Shown here one piece after another: positions 35,883 to 45,848 of a DNA stretch of 64,000 bases. Within the stretch, counting starts at the first letter, position 1; every line of letters begins with the position of its first letter. The position numbers were made by a program, and so were the translations under genes. This DNA is from Candidatus Pelagisphaera phototrophica (lineage in GTDB: Bacteria > Verrucomicrobiota > Verrucomicrobiia > Opitutales > Opitutaceae), in NCBI RefSeq assembly GCF_014529625.1, contig NZ_CP076039.1, positions 3,988,501 to 4,052,500 on the forward strand. Reading direction: 5' to 3'. The notes under the pieces are model-generated. The model ran no database searches, was not told where the DNA came from, and saw only the letters and a list, made by a program, of their open reading frames with translations.

Positions 35883-37751
35883 ATGAAAACGACTACCTTT
35901 CTCAAATCCCTCCTACTTCTCCTAATCGGCTCCAGCGCCCTTTTCGCCGCAGATCGCCCCAATATCCTTTGGATAACGAGCGAAGACAATAGCCCGGATT
36001 ACCTGGGATGCTACGGCGACCCACATGGGAAGACACCGACCATCGACGGTCTCGCGGCTAAGGGGATTCTGTACAAGCACGCCTACGCTAACGGAGCCGT
36101 TTGCGGCCCCGCTCGTACGGTACTCATCACAGGAATGTATCCACCCACGTTCGGCGGGGAGCACATGCGTAGCCAAGCAGCGCTTCCCTCGCATGTGAAG
36201 ATCTATCCGCAATATCTGAAAGACGCGGGGTACTATGTCACCAACAACAGCAAGCAGGACTATAACATAGACCAAAATACGCCGGGGTGGGACGAGAGCA
36301 GCCGCAATGCCCACTGGAAAAACCGGCCAAAAGGGAAGCCCTTTTTTGCCATTTTCAATACCAACCTGACTCACGAGAGCTCGCTCCACCCATCTCGCAA
36401 TACGTTGAAACCCGGAATCCCACTGGACCAAGTTCGCGTCCCCGCCTACCTTCCGGATACGGAAACGGTGCGCGATCGAATCGCTTCGTATTACACGCGG
36501 ATTCAGGAGATGGATAGTTTCGTCGCCAAGCAGCTCAAGGATCTGGAGAACGCCGGTCTTGCGGAAGATACCATCGTGTTCTACTATTCAGATCATGGCG
36601 GTATCATGCCTCGTAGCAAACGCTTCGTCTACGACAGTGGCACGCATGTGCCCCTCATCGTACGGTTCCCCAAAAAATGGGCTCACCTTTCGCCTCATAA
36701 ACCCGGCACCCAAACCGATGAACGGGTAGGGTTTGTCGACTTCGCGCCTACCCTGCTCAGCCTGATAGGAGCAGACATTCCCGTCCACATGCAGGGCCGG
36801 GCGTTTCTCGGAGAAAAAACGTCCCCAGCACCTAAATACGCCCACACATTTCGAGCCCGAGCCGACGAGAGAATCGATTTCAAACGCGGTGTGACCGATG
36901 GTCGCTACAACTACATCCGCAACTACCTCGCCTACCTTCCAACAGGACAGCACGTCAACTACCTCTGGGACAACCCTGCCACCGGAGAATGGGAAGCATT
37001 GTTCAAACAGGGTAAAACCACAGCCGCCCAAAGCGCGTTCTTTCTGCCGGCTCCAATCGAGGAGCTATTCGACCTCGAAGCCGACCCCGACGAGGTCAAC
37101 AACCTCGCCAATGACCCCAAGCATCGCGAAGTCCTGCTACGCATGCGAAAGGCCAACCGCGACCATCTTCTCAAGACTCGCGACACGGGATTTATCCCTG
37201 AAGCGCTACTCGTTGAATGGAGTCGAGGCTCTGGAAAGACACCCTATGACATCGCCCGGGACGACGTGCAATACCCTCTCGCGGAAGTAATGGACGCCGC
37301 CGAAGCCCTGCTCGATCGAGGAGAAAAAGCCCTTCCCAAACTAACCCGCTTGCTCGGGGATAAGAATCCAGTTGTCCAATACTGGGCCTTAATCAACTGC
37401 ATGGTTTTGAAAACGGAAGACGAGAGAGCAACAAGGCGCATACAGGCGTTGACTCGGAGCCCGATCGCCTCCACCCGAATCGCCGCGGCCGAGCACTTGG
37501 CTCGACTCGGGAAAAAAGATCCTCGTCCGGTTCTGAACGAAGTCTTGCTTAACAATTCCAACGTCATGGCTCGCCTCCAGGCCATCAACGCCCTGGACCA
37601 CGTAAGCGAAGCCTATCCCTACGATCAAAGTGTATTCAAAAAGTCAGCTGCTATCTGGCCTTCGGACGCCAAGAGCTTGACTTCAGCGGGCTGGATGGGC
37701 CGCTACAAAGCCTACGACGTCCGGGTGATGGAGTTCCTGGAATCGAAGTAG
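35883..37751 (+). CDS. Secreted sulfatase, heparan-N-sulfatase (sulfamidase)-like, with C-terminal HEAT-type repeats
   Basis: The 622-residue sulfatase has a signal peptide (residues 1-23), WITSEDNSPDYLGCYG with the metal site in the SEDN form, and the formylglycine motif C74-GPAR78, which fits CxPxR. YYSDHGGIMPRSKRFVYDSG and VPLIVRFPKKW follow, as in the SGSH (sulfamidase)-like group. After about residue 460 there is an extension with helical-repeat character (LTRLLGDKNPVVQYWALINC, AEHLARLGKKDP), as often seen in PVC sulfatases. SGSH relatives cleave N-sulfate from glucosamine, which would fit an amino-sugar locus, but the specificity is inferred. Its nearest neighbour is the broken GntR-type regulator, 127 bp upstream. 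Confidence 0.9.
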   Translation: MKTTTFLKSLLLLLIGSSALFAADRPNILWITSEDNSPDYLGCYGDPHGKTPTIDGLAAKGILYKHAYANGAVCGPARTVLITGMYPPTFGGEHMRSQAALPSHVKIYPQYLKDAGYYVTNNSKQDYNIDQNTPGWDESSRNAHWKNRPKGKPFFAIFNTNLTHESSLHPSRNTLKPGIPLDQVRVPAYLPDTETVRDRIASYYTRIQEMDSFVAKQLKDLENAGLAEDTIVFYYSDHGGIMPRSKRFVYDSGTHVPLIVRFPKKWAHLSPHKPGTQTDERVGFVDFAPTLLSLIGADIPVHMQGRAFLGEKTSPAPKYAHTFRARADERIDFKRGVTDGRYNYIRNYLAYLPTGQHVNYLWDNPATGEWEALFKQGKTTAAQSAFFLPAPIEELFDLEADPDEVNNLANDPKHREVLLRMRKANRDHLLKTRDTGFIPEALLVEWSRGSGKTPYDIARDDVQYPLAEVMDAAEALLDRGEKALPKLTRLLGDKNPVVQYWALINCMVLKTEDERATRRIQALTRSPIASTRIAAAEHLARLGKKDPRPVLNEVLLNNSNVMARLQAINALDHVSEAYPYDQSVFKKSAAIWPSDAKSLTSAGWMGRYKAYDVRVMEFLESK

Positions 37752-37756
37752 GGGTT

Positions 37757-37788
37757 TGGGCAGCGGGCGATCCCCGAGCGCCCGCAAC
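37757..37788. repeat. REP-like palindrome downstream of a sulfatase gene
   Basis: GCGGGCG (37763-37769) and CGCCCGC (37779-37785) form a perfect 7-bp stem in a 32-bp element that aligns without gaps to the terminator at 10003-10041, about 23 of 32 positions identical. It lies 6 bp after the sulfatase stop, between convergent genes. A further hairpin-like GGGCGGACT / AGTCTCGCCC follows at 37932-37956. Confidence 0.6.
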
Positions 37789-37983
37789 CAGATTCGACAT
37801 CGAACCAAGCTCCAACGGATCTACCCAAAGAAAATAATGGTTCGAAAGTAGGGCTCGACGGCCCGGTAAGCCGCGTTGTCCTGATCTTCTTACACAACGA
37901 ACTGGGATAGTGTTTATGGTATTAGACTTTGGGGCGGACTCGGGAAAGTCTCGCCCTACCATTTAAGCGGAATTCAAGGCACC

Positions 37984-39459
37984 CTATGTCAGAATATCGC
38001 CCACAACCCGAGCCTCTTCCACGCCTGTTAGGCGCTGGTTGAGACCTCTGAACTTGTAGGTGAAACGCTCGTGATCGATTCCCATACATTTCAAAATGGT
38101 CGCATTAAGGTCGCGAATGTGCACTCCATCCTCCACGACGTTGTAGGCCCAGTCATCGGTCAATCCGTATTCAAAGCCTCTTTTCACACCGCCGCCCGCC
38201 ATCCAAATGGAAAAACAGCGCCCATGGTGGTCTCGGCCTGCTCTCGCATCGCCCAGCTTCCCTTGACTGTAGGCCGTACGGCCAAACTCGCCTCCCCATA
38301 TGACTAAGGTTTCGTCTAGGAGCCCGCGCTGCTTGAGGTCCTTAATCAAAGCCGCCGATGGCTGGTCCACGTCGCGGCACTGCTTGGGTAATTGTGTCGC
38401 GAGTTTCTTGTGCTGATCCCAGCCCCGGTGAAACAGCTGCACAAACCGAACTCCTTTTTCCGCCATACGACGCGCCAGAAGACAGTTAGCCGCAAAGCTT
38501 CCAGGCCTGCGCGATTCCTCTCCAAAAAGTTCGAACGTAGACTCGGGTTCATCGCTCAAATCCATCAAATCCGGAACCGACGTCTGCATGCGATAAGCCA
38601 TTTCATAGGCGTCGATGCGGGCGTGAATTTCCGGATCTCCCACCTGCCTAGAGTGGGCTCGGTTAAGGGTTTCTAAACGATCCAACGCCTTTCGCCGCTG
38701 CCCGCGATCCACTCCGGGAGGATTTTGCAGAAAGTAAACGGGGTCCGTACCGGACCCCAGCTTGACGCCTTGGAAACTAGATGGCAGATAGCCATTCCCC
38801 CATAAACGGGAAAAAAGCGGCTGACCGGGGTTCTTACCCGACCCCTGCGACAACAATACCATATACGCCGGAAGATCCTGATTATCACTACCCAATCCGT
38901 AACTGAGCCAGGACCCCAAACTCGCATGACCCATTTGTTGCGATCCCGTATTGATGTAGGTTACCGCAGGATCATGGTTGATCGCTTCCGTATTCATTCC
39001 GCGGATAATGGTGATATCGTCCGCCACCTTTTGAGTGTAAGGAAGAAGATCGCTGATCCAGGCTCCATTTTTGCCGCACCGTTTGAAATCCCAATGGGGC
39101 GCCACAAACGGATAACTCGACTGATTCTGAGTCATGCCTGTTACCCGCTGGTTTCCACGCACTGAGTCGGGAAGCTCAACCCCATGCAGATCCCGCATGC
39201 TTGGCTTGTAGTCGAATAGATCGATGTGAGAAGGTCCACCCGACTGAAACAGGTAAATCACTCGCTTCGCCTTCGGGGCAAAGTGTGGCAAATTTCTCAG
39301 CAATGACGAATCACCCCCCTCCGACTGATCCAGTTCCCTGCCTCTCAGAAGCCGTGGTAGAAGTAAAGACCCCAACGCCATGCCACCCAGACCTCTTCCC
39401 ATTTGGCCAAAGAGCGAACGTCGCGTTAGCTTACGATGAAAGTCGATGAATGGGTCCAT
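37984..39459 (-). CDS. DUF1501 domain-containing secreted protein
   Basis: The 491-residue protein carries a Tat-type N-terminus ([20 protein letters not shown], residues 11-30) and the whole DUF1501 domain, a sulfatase/alkaline-phosphatase-fold family common in planctomycetes and Verrucomicrobiota. Visible blocks are [18 protein letters not shown] near 69, [20 protein letters not shown] near 153, and [10 protein letters not shown]...[19 protein letters not shown] near 390-425. It lies 66 bp downstream of the DUF1549/DUF1553 gene on the same strand, which is the standard pair in these phyla. The substrate is unknown; the pair is usually linked to catabolism of complex glycans, by association only. 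Confidence 0.9.
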   Translation of the reverse strand: MDPFIDFHRKLTRRSLFGQMGRGLGGMALGSLLLPRLLRGRELDQSEGGDSSLLRNLPHFAPKAKRVIYLFQSGGPSHIDLFDYKPSMRDLHGVELPDSVRGNQRVTGMTQNQSSYPFVAPHWDFKRCGKNGAWISDLLPYTQKVADDITIIRGMNTEAINHDPAVTYINTGSQQMGHASLGSWLSYGLGSDNQDLPAYMVLLSQGSGKNPGQPLFSRLWGNGYLPSSFQGVKLGSGTDPVYFLQNPPGVDRGQRRKALDRLETLNRAHSRQVGDPEIHARIDAYEMAYRMQTSVPDLMDLSDEPESTFELFGEESRRPGSFAANCLLARRMAEKGVRFVQLFHRGWDQHKKLATQLPKQCRDVDQPSAALIKDLKQRGLLDETLVIWGGEFGRTAYSQGKLGDARAGRDHHGRCFSIWMAGGGVKRGFEYGLTDDWAYNVVEDGVHIRDLNATILKCMGIDHERFTYKFRGLNQRLTGVEEARVVGDILT

Positions 39460-39525
39460 GTTATTCGTGGGCTAATGCTTGCGGTTGCCAAATATCGATC
39501 GATTCGAGAGTAAAGTCCATCATGG

Positions 39526-42500
39526 TCATCCCTTTGTCACGGCCTCGCTTAGATTGAAAATCAGATTGGCGATCACGGAAAAGGCCGCGTGATCGGCTAC
39601 ATCTATGCGGCCGTTACGCATCGCTTCTCCCACTCCAAGAACGGCCAGGGCCGCTTCCTCGTTTCGCTCGAAATAGACCCGCTGCTCTTCTAGCGCTTTG
39701 ACCAATTCCTCCAGTTCATCATTGCGTGGCAACCGACTGGTTACGGTTTCGAAGGCCAAGGAAACGCGATCCCTATCCGCAGCGTCAACCAGCTCTTGCA
39801 ATATCCGCTCTGCGAATACGCGCCCCGCTTCCACAAATTGCGGGTCGTTTAACAGAGTCAGCGCTTGCAGAGGGGTATTTGTCGTCTCACGTTGCATGAC
39901 GCAAAGCTCCCGATTCGGGGCATCAAACGCCATCATTGATGGCGAAGGACTGGTTCGTTTCCACAAGGTGTAGAGACTTCTTCGGTACAAATTACGACCC
40001 TGATCTTGGACAAATACCTGAGTTAAATCTTTGACAGAACCGTAGTGGCTGATTTCGCGCCATATCCCTCTAGGTTGGTACGGTTTAACGCTAGACCCTC
40101 CAATCCAATCATTGAGAAGCCCGCTAGCCTTTAGGGCGGTGTCGCGAATAAATTCACCATGCAGTCGAAAACGGGGCCCTCTCGACAACAAGCGATTCTC
40201 AGGATCAATGGATCTTTGCTCCTCGGTAACTTCTGATCGCTGTCGATACGTTTGCGACATAACAATCTGCTTAACGAGGGCCTTTACACTCCAGCCGTTT
40301 TCAATGAAGTCAACTGCAAGGTAATCGAGCAACTCTGGATGGCTCGGCCATTCTCCCTGGGCCCCAAAGTCAGCAGAGGTGGACACGAACCCATTGCCGA
40401 AAAAGAGTTGCCAAATCCGATTTGCTGCTACTCGACTCGTCAGGGGATGACTGGGGTCGGTGAACCAATCGGCGAGCGCGCGACGATCGCCGGGGGCGGC
40501 TTCAGGTAAAGGAGGAAGAAAAGCAGGTACGCCCGGCTCGACTTCTCGACCCGGCTGATCATAACTACCACGATTTAAAATATACGTCTTTCTGGGATTC
40601 TTAGCCGTATCCATTACTTGGACAGGATACGCCTCGGTCATCTCACCGAGACGTCTACGATAGGTGGCAATATCGGTATTCAAACTCTCTAGCTCAGGAT
40701 CATGTAGTTCGTGATAATTTGCGATCTCCACGATCTCACTTTGGGTTCGCTCCTTGGTAGGTTTGTTCAATATACGCTGAATCGGGGAAGGGATATTCGT
40801 TCCATCGTCCTTGCCCGTCATCGCCATCATTTTAAAATACCCCGCATTGGCGATCTGCTGAAAGTTTACCATAATGGAGAAATAGGGAGCCTCTCTTGGG
40901 TCTACCGGCTTTTCAAACGTGAGGGTTAAATGCTGCGACTTTCTGACCTGTCCTAGGGGCGACCACGCCGTGGGCCATCGGGGGTCCAGTATTGCCCGGG
41001 CCGGATAGTCTTCATGGGAGTAGCTCGCGGTCGCATCCTTGAGAGCAACCTCGCTATTCAGGTCGAAGTCCGCAACGGGCACCTTCCCTGCCGAGACGGA
41101 AACGGCAGAAACTCCAAACGCTCCCAATTCGTCTTCCTTGCCATAACCCAAGGATCCTTCGTTTACCTCGGGATGCGGCAAGAATTCGATGCGAAGACCC
41201 GTTATCAGAGAATCCGGATCTTCTTTTAGCGAACAGGCAAATGAATAAAAAGTGCCTCCCGGCGCGATCGATTGCTGCTTCAGAAACACGGCCACTTCTT
41301 CTTGAAACTCCACCATAGAAGGGGGGATATTCGGATTATTGACCATTAAAGGCTTAAATTCATGGAATGCCAGATCCTGACCGAGTTGCTCCAAGCTCTC
41401 TCGCTCCCTAGATTCCCAGTCGCTCCGCAATCTCGACGCTCGCTTCTGCCTTTCCAATTTCAGGAACTCAATCGTATCCCGTACCGTATCCACATTTTTA
41501 TGATGTAACGGAGACTTCGCATGGATAATCGGTTCCGCATTCTTGCCACCCGCGCCATCAATCCCCTTATCGCTGAGAGTATTGAAGTAAGCGAACATAC
41601 GGTAAAAGTCTTCCTGCGAGATCGGATCGTACTTGTGATCGTGGCACTGCGCGCAGGCCATCGTCAGCCCAAGGAACGCTTCCGAAGTCGTCTTCACTCG
41701 GTCCACCGCATAGTTGGTCAAATTCTCCAGCTTTATAGTGCCACCCTCCGCGGTGATCATATGATTGCGATTGAACCCAGTAGCCACGATCTGTCCTTGA
41801 GTCGCATCCGGAAGCAAGTCTCCCGCTAGCTGTTCCCGCAAAAAGACGTCATAGGGCTTATCCTCATTATAGGCCTGAATCACCCAGTCCCGCCAAACCC
41901 ACATTGTGCGTGCGCCATCCCGGGAATAGCCATTCGTATCCGCATATCGGGCCTGATCCAGCCAGGCGAGTGCCATCCGCTCGCCATAGTGAGGCGAATC
42001 GAGAAGCCGATCTACCAGAAGCTCATACGCATCTGGACGGTCATCATCCAGAAACTGATACAACTCTTCCAGGCTTGGCGGCAAGCCCGTCAAATCATAG
42101 GACAAACGGCGAATCAGCGTCCGCTTGTCCGCTGGCTCGCTCGGAGAGAGCCCTTCCGATTTCAGTCGAGCCAGGACAAATCGGTCGATCGCGAATCGAT
42201 CCCAACCAGCTCTATCTGCGACCGGAGGCGCCGCCTTTCGAGGGGTCTCAAACGCCCAATGGTCCTGGTACTTAGCGCCAGACTCAATCCATCTTTTGAT
42301 CGTTCCTTTTTGGGTTTCGCTCAGATTGAAATGGGAATCCGGGGGCGGCATGATAAGATCGGGGTCGTCGCTCACAATCCGCTTCCACGCTTCGCTTTTC
42401 TCAGGAGAACCCGCAACTAAGGCAAACACTCCCCCATCGCGCTCAGAGAAAGCGCTTTCAGGCAAATCAAACCGCAGCTCCGCTTCGCGAGAGTGCTCAT

Positions 42501-42675
42501 CGGGCCCATGGCAATTGAAACAAGTCTCCGAAAACAGGGGGCGGATATCGCGATTGAATTGAACCTCTCCCTGAGCAAATTCCACCGTCCCGGGACTATC
42601 CTCACGTTGAAGCAAGACGATCGCGCCTGAAACCAGGACGAGCATTAGAATCAATCCAGCTAGCTTACTTTTCAT
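39526..42675 (-). CDS. PSCyt1-DUF1549-DUF1553 (PSD1) cytochrome-containing protein
   Basis: The 1049-residue exported protein begins with a signal anchor (residues 4-22). A planctomycete cytochrome C domain follows (NRDIRPLFSETCFNCHGPDE, haem motif C52-FNC55-H56), then DUF1549 (DRFVLARLKSEGLSPSEPAD, LSYDLTGLPPS, CAQCHDHKYDP near residue 342). DUF1553 covers about 740-1010 (RVAANRIWQLFFGNGFVSTSADFGAQG and ALTLLNDPQFVEAGR). Two CxxCH motifs suggest at least two haems. It is exported and probably redox-active, with the following DUF1501 gene as a likely partner. The function of this very common PVC pair is still undefined. Confidence 0.92.
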   Translation of the reverse strand: MKSKLAGLILMLVLVSGAIVLLQREDSPGTVEFAQGEVQFNRDIRPLFSETCFNCHGPDEHSREAELRFDLPESAFSERDGGVFALVAGSPEKSEAWKRIVSDDPDLIMPPPDSHFNLSETQKGTIKRWIESGAKYQDHWAFETPRKAAPPVADRAGWDRFAIDRFVLARLKSEGLSPSEPADKRTLIRRLSYDLTGLPPSLEELYQFLDDDRPDAYELLVDRLLDSPHYGERMALAWLDQARYADTNGYSRDGARTMWVWRDWVIQAYNEDKPYDVFLREQLAGDLLPDATQGQIVATGFNRNHMITAEGGTIKLENLTNYAVDRVKTTSEAFLGLTMACAQCHDHKYDPISQEDFYRMFAYFNTLSDKGIDGAGGKNAEPIIHAKSPLHHKNVDTVRDTIEFLKLERQKRASRLRSDWESRERESLEQLGQDLAFHEFKPLMVNNPNIPPSMVEFQEEVAVFLKQQSIAPGGTFYSFACSLKEDPDSLITGLRIEFLPHPEVNEGSLGYGKEDELGAFGVSAVSVSAGKVPVADFDLNSEVALKDATASYSHEDYPARAILDPRWPTAWSPLGQVRKSQHLTLTFEKPVDPREAPYFSIMVNFQQIANAGYFKMMAMTGKDDGTNIPSPIQRILNKPTKERTQSEIVEIANYHELHDPELESLNTDIATYRRRLGEMTEAYPVQVMDTAKNPRKTYILNRGSYDQPGREVEPGVPAFLPPLPEAAPGDRRALADWFTDPSHPLTSRVAANRIWQLFFGNGFVSTSADFGAQGEWPSHPELLDYLAVDFIENGWSVKALVKQIVMSQTYRQRSEVTEEQRSIDPENRLLSRGPRFRLHGEFIRDTALKASGLLNDWIGGSSVKPYQPRGIWREISHYGSVKDLTQVFVQDQGRNLYRRSLYTLWKRTSPSPSMMAFDAPNRELCVMQRETTNTPLQALTLLNDPQFVEAGRVFAERILQELVDAADRDRVSLAFETVTSRLPRNDELEELVKALEEQRVYFERNEEAALAVLGVGEAMRNGRIDVADHAAFSVIANLIFNLSEAVTKG

Positions 42676-42829
42676 CGGGTATCGAAAAAGAAACCGCTTA
42701 CCCGCTTTACAGGCAAGTCAATTGGACCGCACCGAGCGGATTGCCCGCCATTCAATATTGACCCTCGACCAAGCTATTCTAACGTAACCCCTCTTTCAAT
42801 CTCATCGATAATCTAGCTTAACCCCGAAT

Positions 42830-44371
42830 ATGAACCGCCAACTCATTTGCTGCGTACTTTGCCTCACTTCGATACTTGGAGTCGTTTCTTTGAGTGCCAA
42901 GGTCTCAACCCCGTCAATTTTCGGCGATCATATGGTTCTCCAGCGCAACCACGACAATCCGGTTTGGGGCTGGGCAGACGCGGGCGAGAAGGTAACCATC
43001 TCGATCGGCGGCCAAGCACACACGACTAAAGCGGATCGAGATGGCAACTGGAAAGTGACCCTAAAGCCAATTCCTGCCGGCGGGCCGCACCGCTTGACGA
43101 TCAAGGGCAAAAACACGATCACTTTCGATGATGTACTGGTAGGGGAGGTCTGGATATGCTCAGGGCAGTCCAATATGGCTTGGCAGGTGCAGAATTCATA
43201 TGACGGAGACTTAGTAGCCCTGACCGCAAACCACCCCGAGATTCGACTGATTTCCGTTCCGCAAGTGGGAACTCAAGAACCGCAGAAGGACTTCGATGGC
43301 GAGTGGGCCCACGCTGCTCCCGATACCGTGAAGGACTTTTCCGCTGTCGGCTATCGCTTCGGCCTACAACTGCATCAGGCATTGGGGGTCCCAGTTGGAC
43401 TTATCGACAATGCTTGGGGAGGCTCCGCCGCCGAAGCCTGGATACGACGCGATGTCCTTAGCAAAGACAAACGCTACTCTGAATTGCTTGACAGGTGGAA
43501 GGAAACGGAAGCGACTTACGATCACGCAAAGGCGGTCGCGGACTACGAAGCGAAAATCACCAAGTGGGAGAAAGGGGGAAGCCAAGGCACTCGCCCCCGA
43601 GTCCCACGCAATCCCCTCGAAGGTCAGCATCGTCCCGCCAATATCTACAACGGCGTTTTGAAACCGACCATTGGATACGGAATCAAAGGGGCAATATGGT
43701 ATCAGGGCGAAGCCAATGCGGGCCGGGCCTACCAGTATCGGCACCTTTTCCCGCTTATGATTCAACATTGGCGGGACGAATGGGGCCAAGGCGATTTCCC
43801 GTTCTACTACGTTCAACTCGCCGATTTTAGAGACAGGGTTTCGGAGCCTCAAGAGGCGGACTGGCCGGAACTGCGCGAAGCCCAAACCATGACGATGGAC
43901 AAGCTCCGCAACACGGGCCAGGCCGTCATTATCGACGTCGGCGAAGGCCGCGACATTCACCCGCGCGACAAACACACCGTCGCCAATCGACTGGCCAGGT
44001 GGGCACTGGCCCGAGACTATGGAACAGACGTCGCCCACCAAAGCCCACGGTACAGATCGATGAAAGTTAACGGCTCGAAAATCTCAGTTGATCTTGACCA
44101 TGTCGGTGCCCGCGGCCTTTACACTTTCGACACCCGTGAGCCGGTTGGCTTTTCCATCGCCGGAAAAGACCAGAAGTTTTTTTGGGCCTCCGCCCGTATT
44201 GTGGACAAGGATACGATAGAAGTTTGGAGCGATTCGGTGGAAAATCCAGTTGCGGTACGATATGCCTGGGCCAACAACCCCGATTGTAACGTGTTTAGTC
44301 GGGAAGGTCTCCCAGCAACCCCGTTCCGCACCGATGACTGGCCCGGTGTAACGGCTAACGTCCAGAAATAG
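42830..44371 (+). CDS. Sialate O-acetylesterase family SGNH esterase
   Basis: The 513-residue secreted esterase (signal peptide 1-23) has FGDHMVLQR near residue 31, typical of SiaE-like proteins. The nucleophile motif is [11 protein letters not shown] (Ser114) and the C-terminal catalytic block is [19 protein letters not shown] near residue 375, with Asp and His. [17 protein letters not shown] is the family's oxyanion region. It removes O-acetyl groups from sialic acid or other carbohydrate esters in the periplasm. It is divergent from the DUF1549/DUF1553 gene with 154 bp between. Specificity for sialate against acetyl-xylan or other sugars is not readable here. Confidence 0.9.
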   Translation: MNRQLICCVLCLTSILGVVSLSAKVSTPSIFGDHMVLQRNHDNPVWGWADAGEKVTISIGGQAHTTKADRDGNWKVTLKPIPAGGPHRLTIKGKNTITFDDVLVGEVWICSGQSNMAWQVQNSYDGDLVALTANHPEIRLISVPQVGTQEPQKDFDGEWAHAAPDTVKDFSAVGYRFGLQLHQALGVPVGLIDNAWGGSAAEAWIRRDVLSKDKRYSELLDRWKETEATYDHAKAVADYEAKITKWEKGGSQGTRPRVPRNPLEGQHRPANIYNGVLKPTIGYGIKGAIWYQGEANAGRAYQYRHLFPLMIQHWRDEWGQGDFPFYYVQLADFRDRVSEPQEADWPELREAQTMTMDKLRNTGQAVIIDVGEGRDIHPRDKHTVANRLARWALARDYGTDVAHQSPRYRSMKVNGSKISVDLDHVGARGLYTFDTREPVGFSIAGKDQKFFWASARIVDKDTIEVWSDSVENPVAVRYAWANNPDCNVFSREGLPATPFRTDDWPGVTANVQK

Positions 44372-44456
44372 AAAACCCAGATCGTCCGCTACCTTTGAAA
44401 TCCTAGCCGATTCGGTCTACCCGATTCACTTGGTAGAATCGAACGGAAAGAACGCT

Positions 44457-44501
44457 TACCAGTTTGCCAACAGGTGTTTGTTTCCCTACCAATTTTCCAA
44501 C
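44457..44501. repeat. Two near-identical 15-bp direct repeats
   Basis: TACCAGTTTGCCAAC (44457-44471) and TACCAATTTTCCAAC (44487-44501) match at 13 of 15 positions, 30 bp start to start. They lie in the gene-free DNA after the esterase gene and before the pseudogene patch. They may be an operator pair or chance. Confidence 0.35.
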
Positions 44502-44636
44502 GCTGCGCGAGGATCGATACCATTCCAATACGTCCAACAAAGCCATTATTCGCAGTAATGAGCCCATTGCTCGCCCTCTCTCCTTACAGCCACAGCTTAA
44601 GGCCAATCTGGTGACAGAAAACACTAAGAAGGAGAC

Positions 44637-45020
44637 GTGCACGCGGAGATCTGGAAGCAAGTCAACTTTCCGTCGGCACCGATCCTTTCTTCACAAGAGA
44701 GTGTCGAAAGCATCCAGCTAGCCCCCGGATTCCGACTGGAGCTCGTCGCTTAGGAACCACTCGAGAATGACCCAGTAACGATCGCCTGGGATAAGGACGG
44801 TCGGCTCTACGTCGTGGAGATGCGAGTCTACATGCTGGATGTCGGCAGGAATGGGGAGGAGGAGCCCATTGGACGTATGGTGGTTCTTAAATATACGGAT
44901 GATGATGGCGTAGTGGACAAATCCACCGTTGTTATGGATGGTCTCGTTTTGCCTCGAGCCATCACTATTGTCAAAGGCGGCTTGCTTGTCGCCAAGCCCC
45001 CAACTATCAGGTTCGTTTGG
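44637..45020 (+). pseudogene. N-terminal remnant of a PVC-type haem-binding dehydrogenase-like protein
   Basis: From a GTG at 44637 (AAGGAG just upstream) the frame reads FPSAPILSSQESVESIQLAPGFRLELVA, shown here only to identify it, then TAG at 44751. It resumes in frame with EPLENDPVTIAWDKDGRLYV, VEMRVYMLDVGRNGEEEPIG and GLVLPRAITIVKGGLLVAKP. This is the start of the membrane-bound dehydrogenase domain of PVC haem-binding proteins (usual sequence LVASEPL, so TAG stands where Ser is expected). Similarity stops near 45020, so the rest (haem domain and most of the propeller) is missing. A relic, not a functional gene. Confidence 0.7.
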
Positions 45021-45073
45021 CAGGGAGCGATGACAACCAATTCGACATTTCTCAGAGCCGCTCTGAAAAGAAT

Positions 45074-45767
45074 ATGAGAAGCGATGCCGAAGAGAACGCG
45101 AAATTCTTGTCATTGCCTATTTATGACGAAACATCTGGCTCAACGCGTATCCGGGGAGTGGATCTACTGGATGGGAGCATAAAGGACAAATTCAAAAAAG
45201 GTCTGGAAACCAACGAGATTCCGAATCCCCCTGCTGTACTAAAATCGCGCATCAACTACGATGGATCCAGCTTGCAGATTGAAATTCCTCCTCCTGGCTT
45301 CAAAATGGGCTTTCTGGTGGTCGCCGTGTTCATCTGGGTATTCGAACTGATTTTCCTCACCGCCTTTGCTATTCCATTTTTGACCCAAACCGATGTGCCC
45401 GGCTTTTTCCCGATTTTCGCCGCCATCTTTGGTTTAATTTTTCTGGGACTCCCCAAGTGGTTTTTAATTCGGCTAATTGGGATCACATTTGTCGCACCCA
45501 ATCGGTATCCATCAGCAATGACACGCTCAAAGTAAGCAAGGGATGGCCCCTTCGGAAAACGAGAAGCATCTCTGCTAATGAGATTGAGGAGTTTATCATG
45601 CGGGTGCAGAAACCTGGAACTCGAGGCAATAAGGCTGTCGTGATAATCGGAGTATCGCTGGAGATCCAGGCAATATCCGATGCCGATCAGCTGTCGTTTG
45701 GAGCGGGATTGCCCCAGATGAGCTCGAATACATCTACGCCCTCGCAAAAGGAATTCTGGTTTCCTAG
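45074..45767 (+). pseudogene. Frameshifted membrane protein of unknown function
   Basis: An ATG at 45074 opens MRSDAEENAKFLSLPIYDET and continues to two membrane helices (MGFLVVAVFIWVFELIFLTA and GFFPIFAAIFGLIFLGLP), then shifts frame near 45490. The next frame carries LKVSKGWPLRKTRSISANEI, EEFIMRVQKPGTRGNKAVVI and shifts again near 45715 to DELEYIYALAKGILVS before a TAG at 45765. The layout resembles small two-helix proteins with a PH-like cytoplasmic domain. Two frameshifts make it a pseudogene. It directly follows the dehydrogenase remnant, so the whole 44.6-45.8 kb patch is decayed. Confidence 0.6.
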
Positions 45768-45848
45768 ATCGCGAGGCATCCATTCTTCCCGATTCCAAAG
45801 CGACTAAAATCTTGCGCTCAATTGGCGAGACGCCAATAAACCACCTCC

